Positions 5,710 to 5,951 of a stretch of DNA of 5,951 bases are shown in pieces; positions within the stretch are counted from its first letter, which is position 1, and each line of letters opens with the position of its first letter. A program made the position numbers and the translations under genes. The stretch lies in contig JAITCJ010000031.1 of assembly GCA_031283145.1 (NCBI GenBank), forward strand, positions 1 to 5,951, read 5' to 3'. The notes beneath the pieces are model-generated. The model searched no databases. It worked only from the letters and a program-made list of their open reading frames with translations, and was not told the origin of the DNA. Source of the DNA: Holophagales bacterium (GTDB lineage: Bacteria > Acidobacteriota > Holophagae > Holophagales > Holophagaceae).

Positions 5710-5951
5710 TTAGCGTTCAATGTCAATTGAACGCGACTTGGTATTAGAGGTAAGCAACTGCCAGAGTTTGAGCGTCAAGTCTGCCATGTATTCCTTTTTG
5801 GATACAATCTTAGTTCGACGGGTAACCCTTCCAAGATGGTGCCGTGTGTTGCTGTTGTCTTGCTCAATGCTGATAGTATGAGTTTTACCAATAATATGCC
5901 TCCGGTGGCAGCATCTCGGCAAACGTATTCCATTTGTCTGTATAAAACGTG
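5710..5951 (-). pseudogene. IS1-family transposase (InsB-type) C-terminal part, frameshifted
   Basis: The minus strand encodes the end of an IS1-family DDE transposase; the rest lies beyond the right edge. From 5898 the frame reads HIIGKTHT, then a stretch with EQDNSNTRHHLGRVTRRTK and SKKEYMADLTLKLW, the well-known C-terminal block that carries the catalytic Glu region of IS1 transposases. Upstream, the expected preceding segment TFYTDKWNTFAEMLPPE is in a different frame (5950-5900). One base (5899) must be skipped to join the two; the upstream frame otherwise stops at 5885. Loss of two bases from an ancestral ERH coding stretch would explain it. This is not the programmed insA/insB frameshift site, which lies near the middle of the element. 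The C-terminus after LKLW also departs from the usual ending and appears short. The terminal inverted repeat was not identified. The family call is firm; inactivity is likely. Confidence 0.8.
5713..5734. repeat. Perfect 9-bp inverted repeat at the 3' end of the transposase remnant
   Basis: GCGTTCAAT (5713-5721) and ATTGAACGC (5726-5734) are exact reverse complements around GTCA. The dyad begins one base past the transposase stop codon (5710-5712, minus strand) and covers its last codons. It could be a hairpin at the end of the element or its message, or a scar at the element boundary. There is no T-run on either side. Confidence 0.55.

Noticed and set aside
5397..5726. 109-codon minus-strand frame in the right intergenic stretch
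   Set aside because: The composition is Cys/His/Ser-rich without family motifs, the frame overlaps the transposase end and small repeats, and there is no convincing ribosome site.

Overview
The window looks like part of the chromosome of a motile Gram-negative bacterium, and it carries a flagellar filament gene cluster. The order flagellin, flaG, fliD, fliS, the FliA-type promoter and the neighbouring glycosyltransferase/TPR gene fit a Desulfovibrio-like delta-proteobacterium. That placement rests on remembered gene style and was not searched, so it is tentative.

Left half, minus strand (1-3086): a filament operon is transcribed right to left. It starts at a sigma-28 (FliA)-type promoter (3060-3086), passes through a leader with a GC-rich hairpin that shows GGA in its loop, and then encodes flagellin (2203-3003), FlaG (1569-2114), the filament cap FliD (171-1514) and the start of the flagellin/FliD export chaperone FliS (from 118, cut by the window edge). 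A hairpin between flagellin and flaG may lower downstream expression or stabilise flagellin mRNA. These genes supply the filament subunit, a length modulator, the cap and the chaperone, so they form one late-flagellar functional unit.

Middle (3087-3322): a divergent intergenic region with four nearly contiguous inverted repeats at 3143-3279. No annotated gene explains them, and they are the most unusual structure in the window.

Right of centre, plus strand (3323-5288): a pRiA4b ORF-3-like (IS1096 TnpR-like) protein gene is followed 28 bp later by a family 2 glycosyltransferase fused to a TPR domain. Its position beside flagellin makes a role in flagellin or surface glycosylation plausible but unproven.

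Right end (5289-5951): about 420 bp without a recognisable gene, holding small hairpins and short repeats, and then the 3' end of an IS1-family transposase on the minus strand. That fragment carries a frameshift and looks decayed. With the pRiA4b-type gene it marks this side of the flagellar cluster as an accessory boundary.
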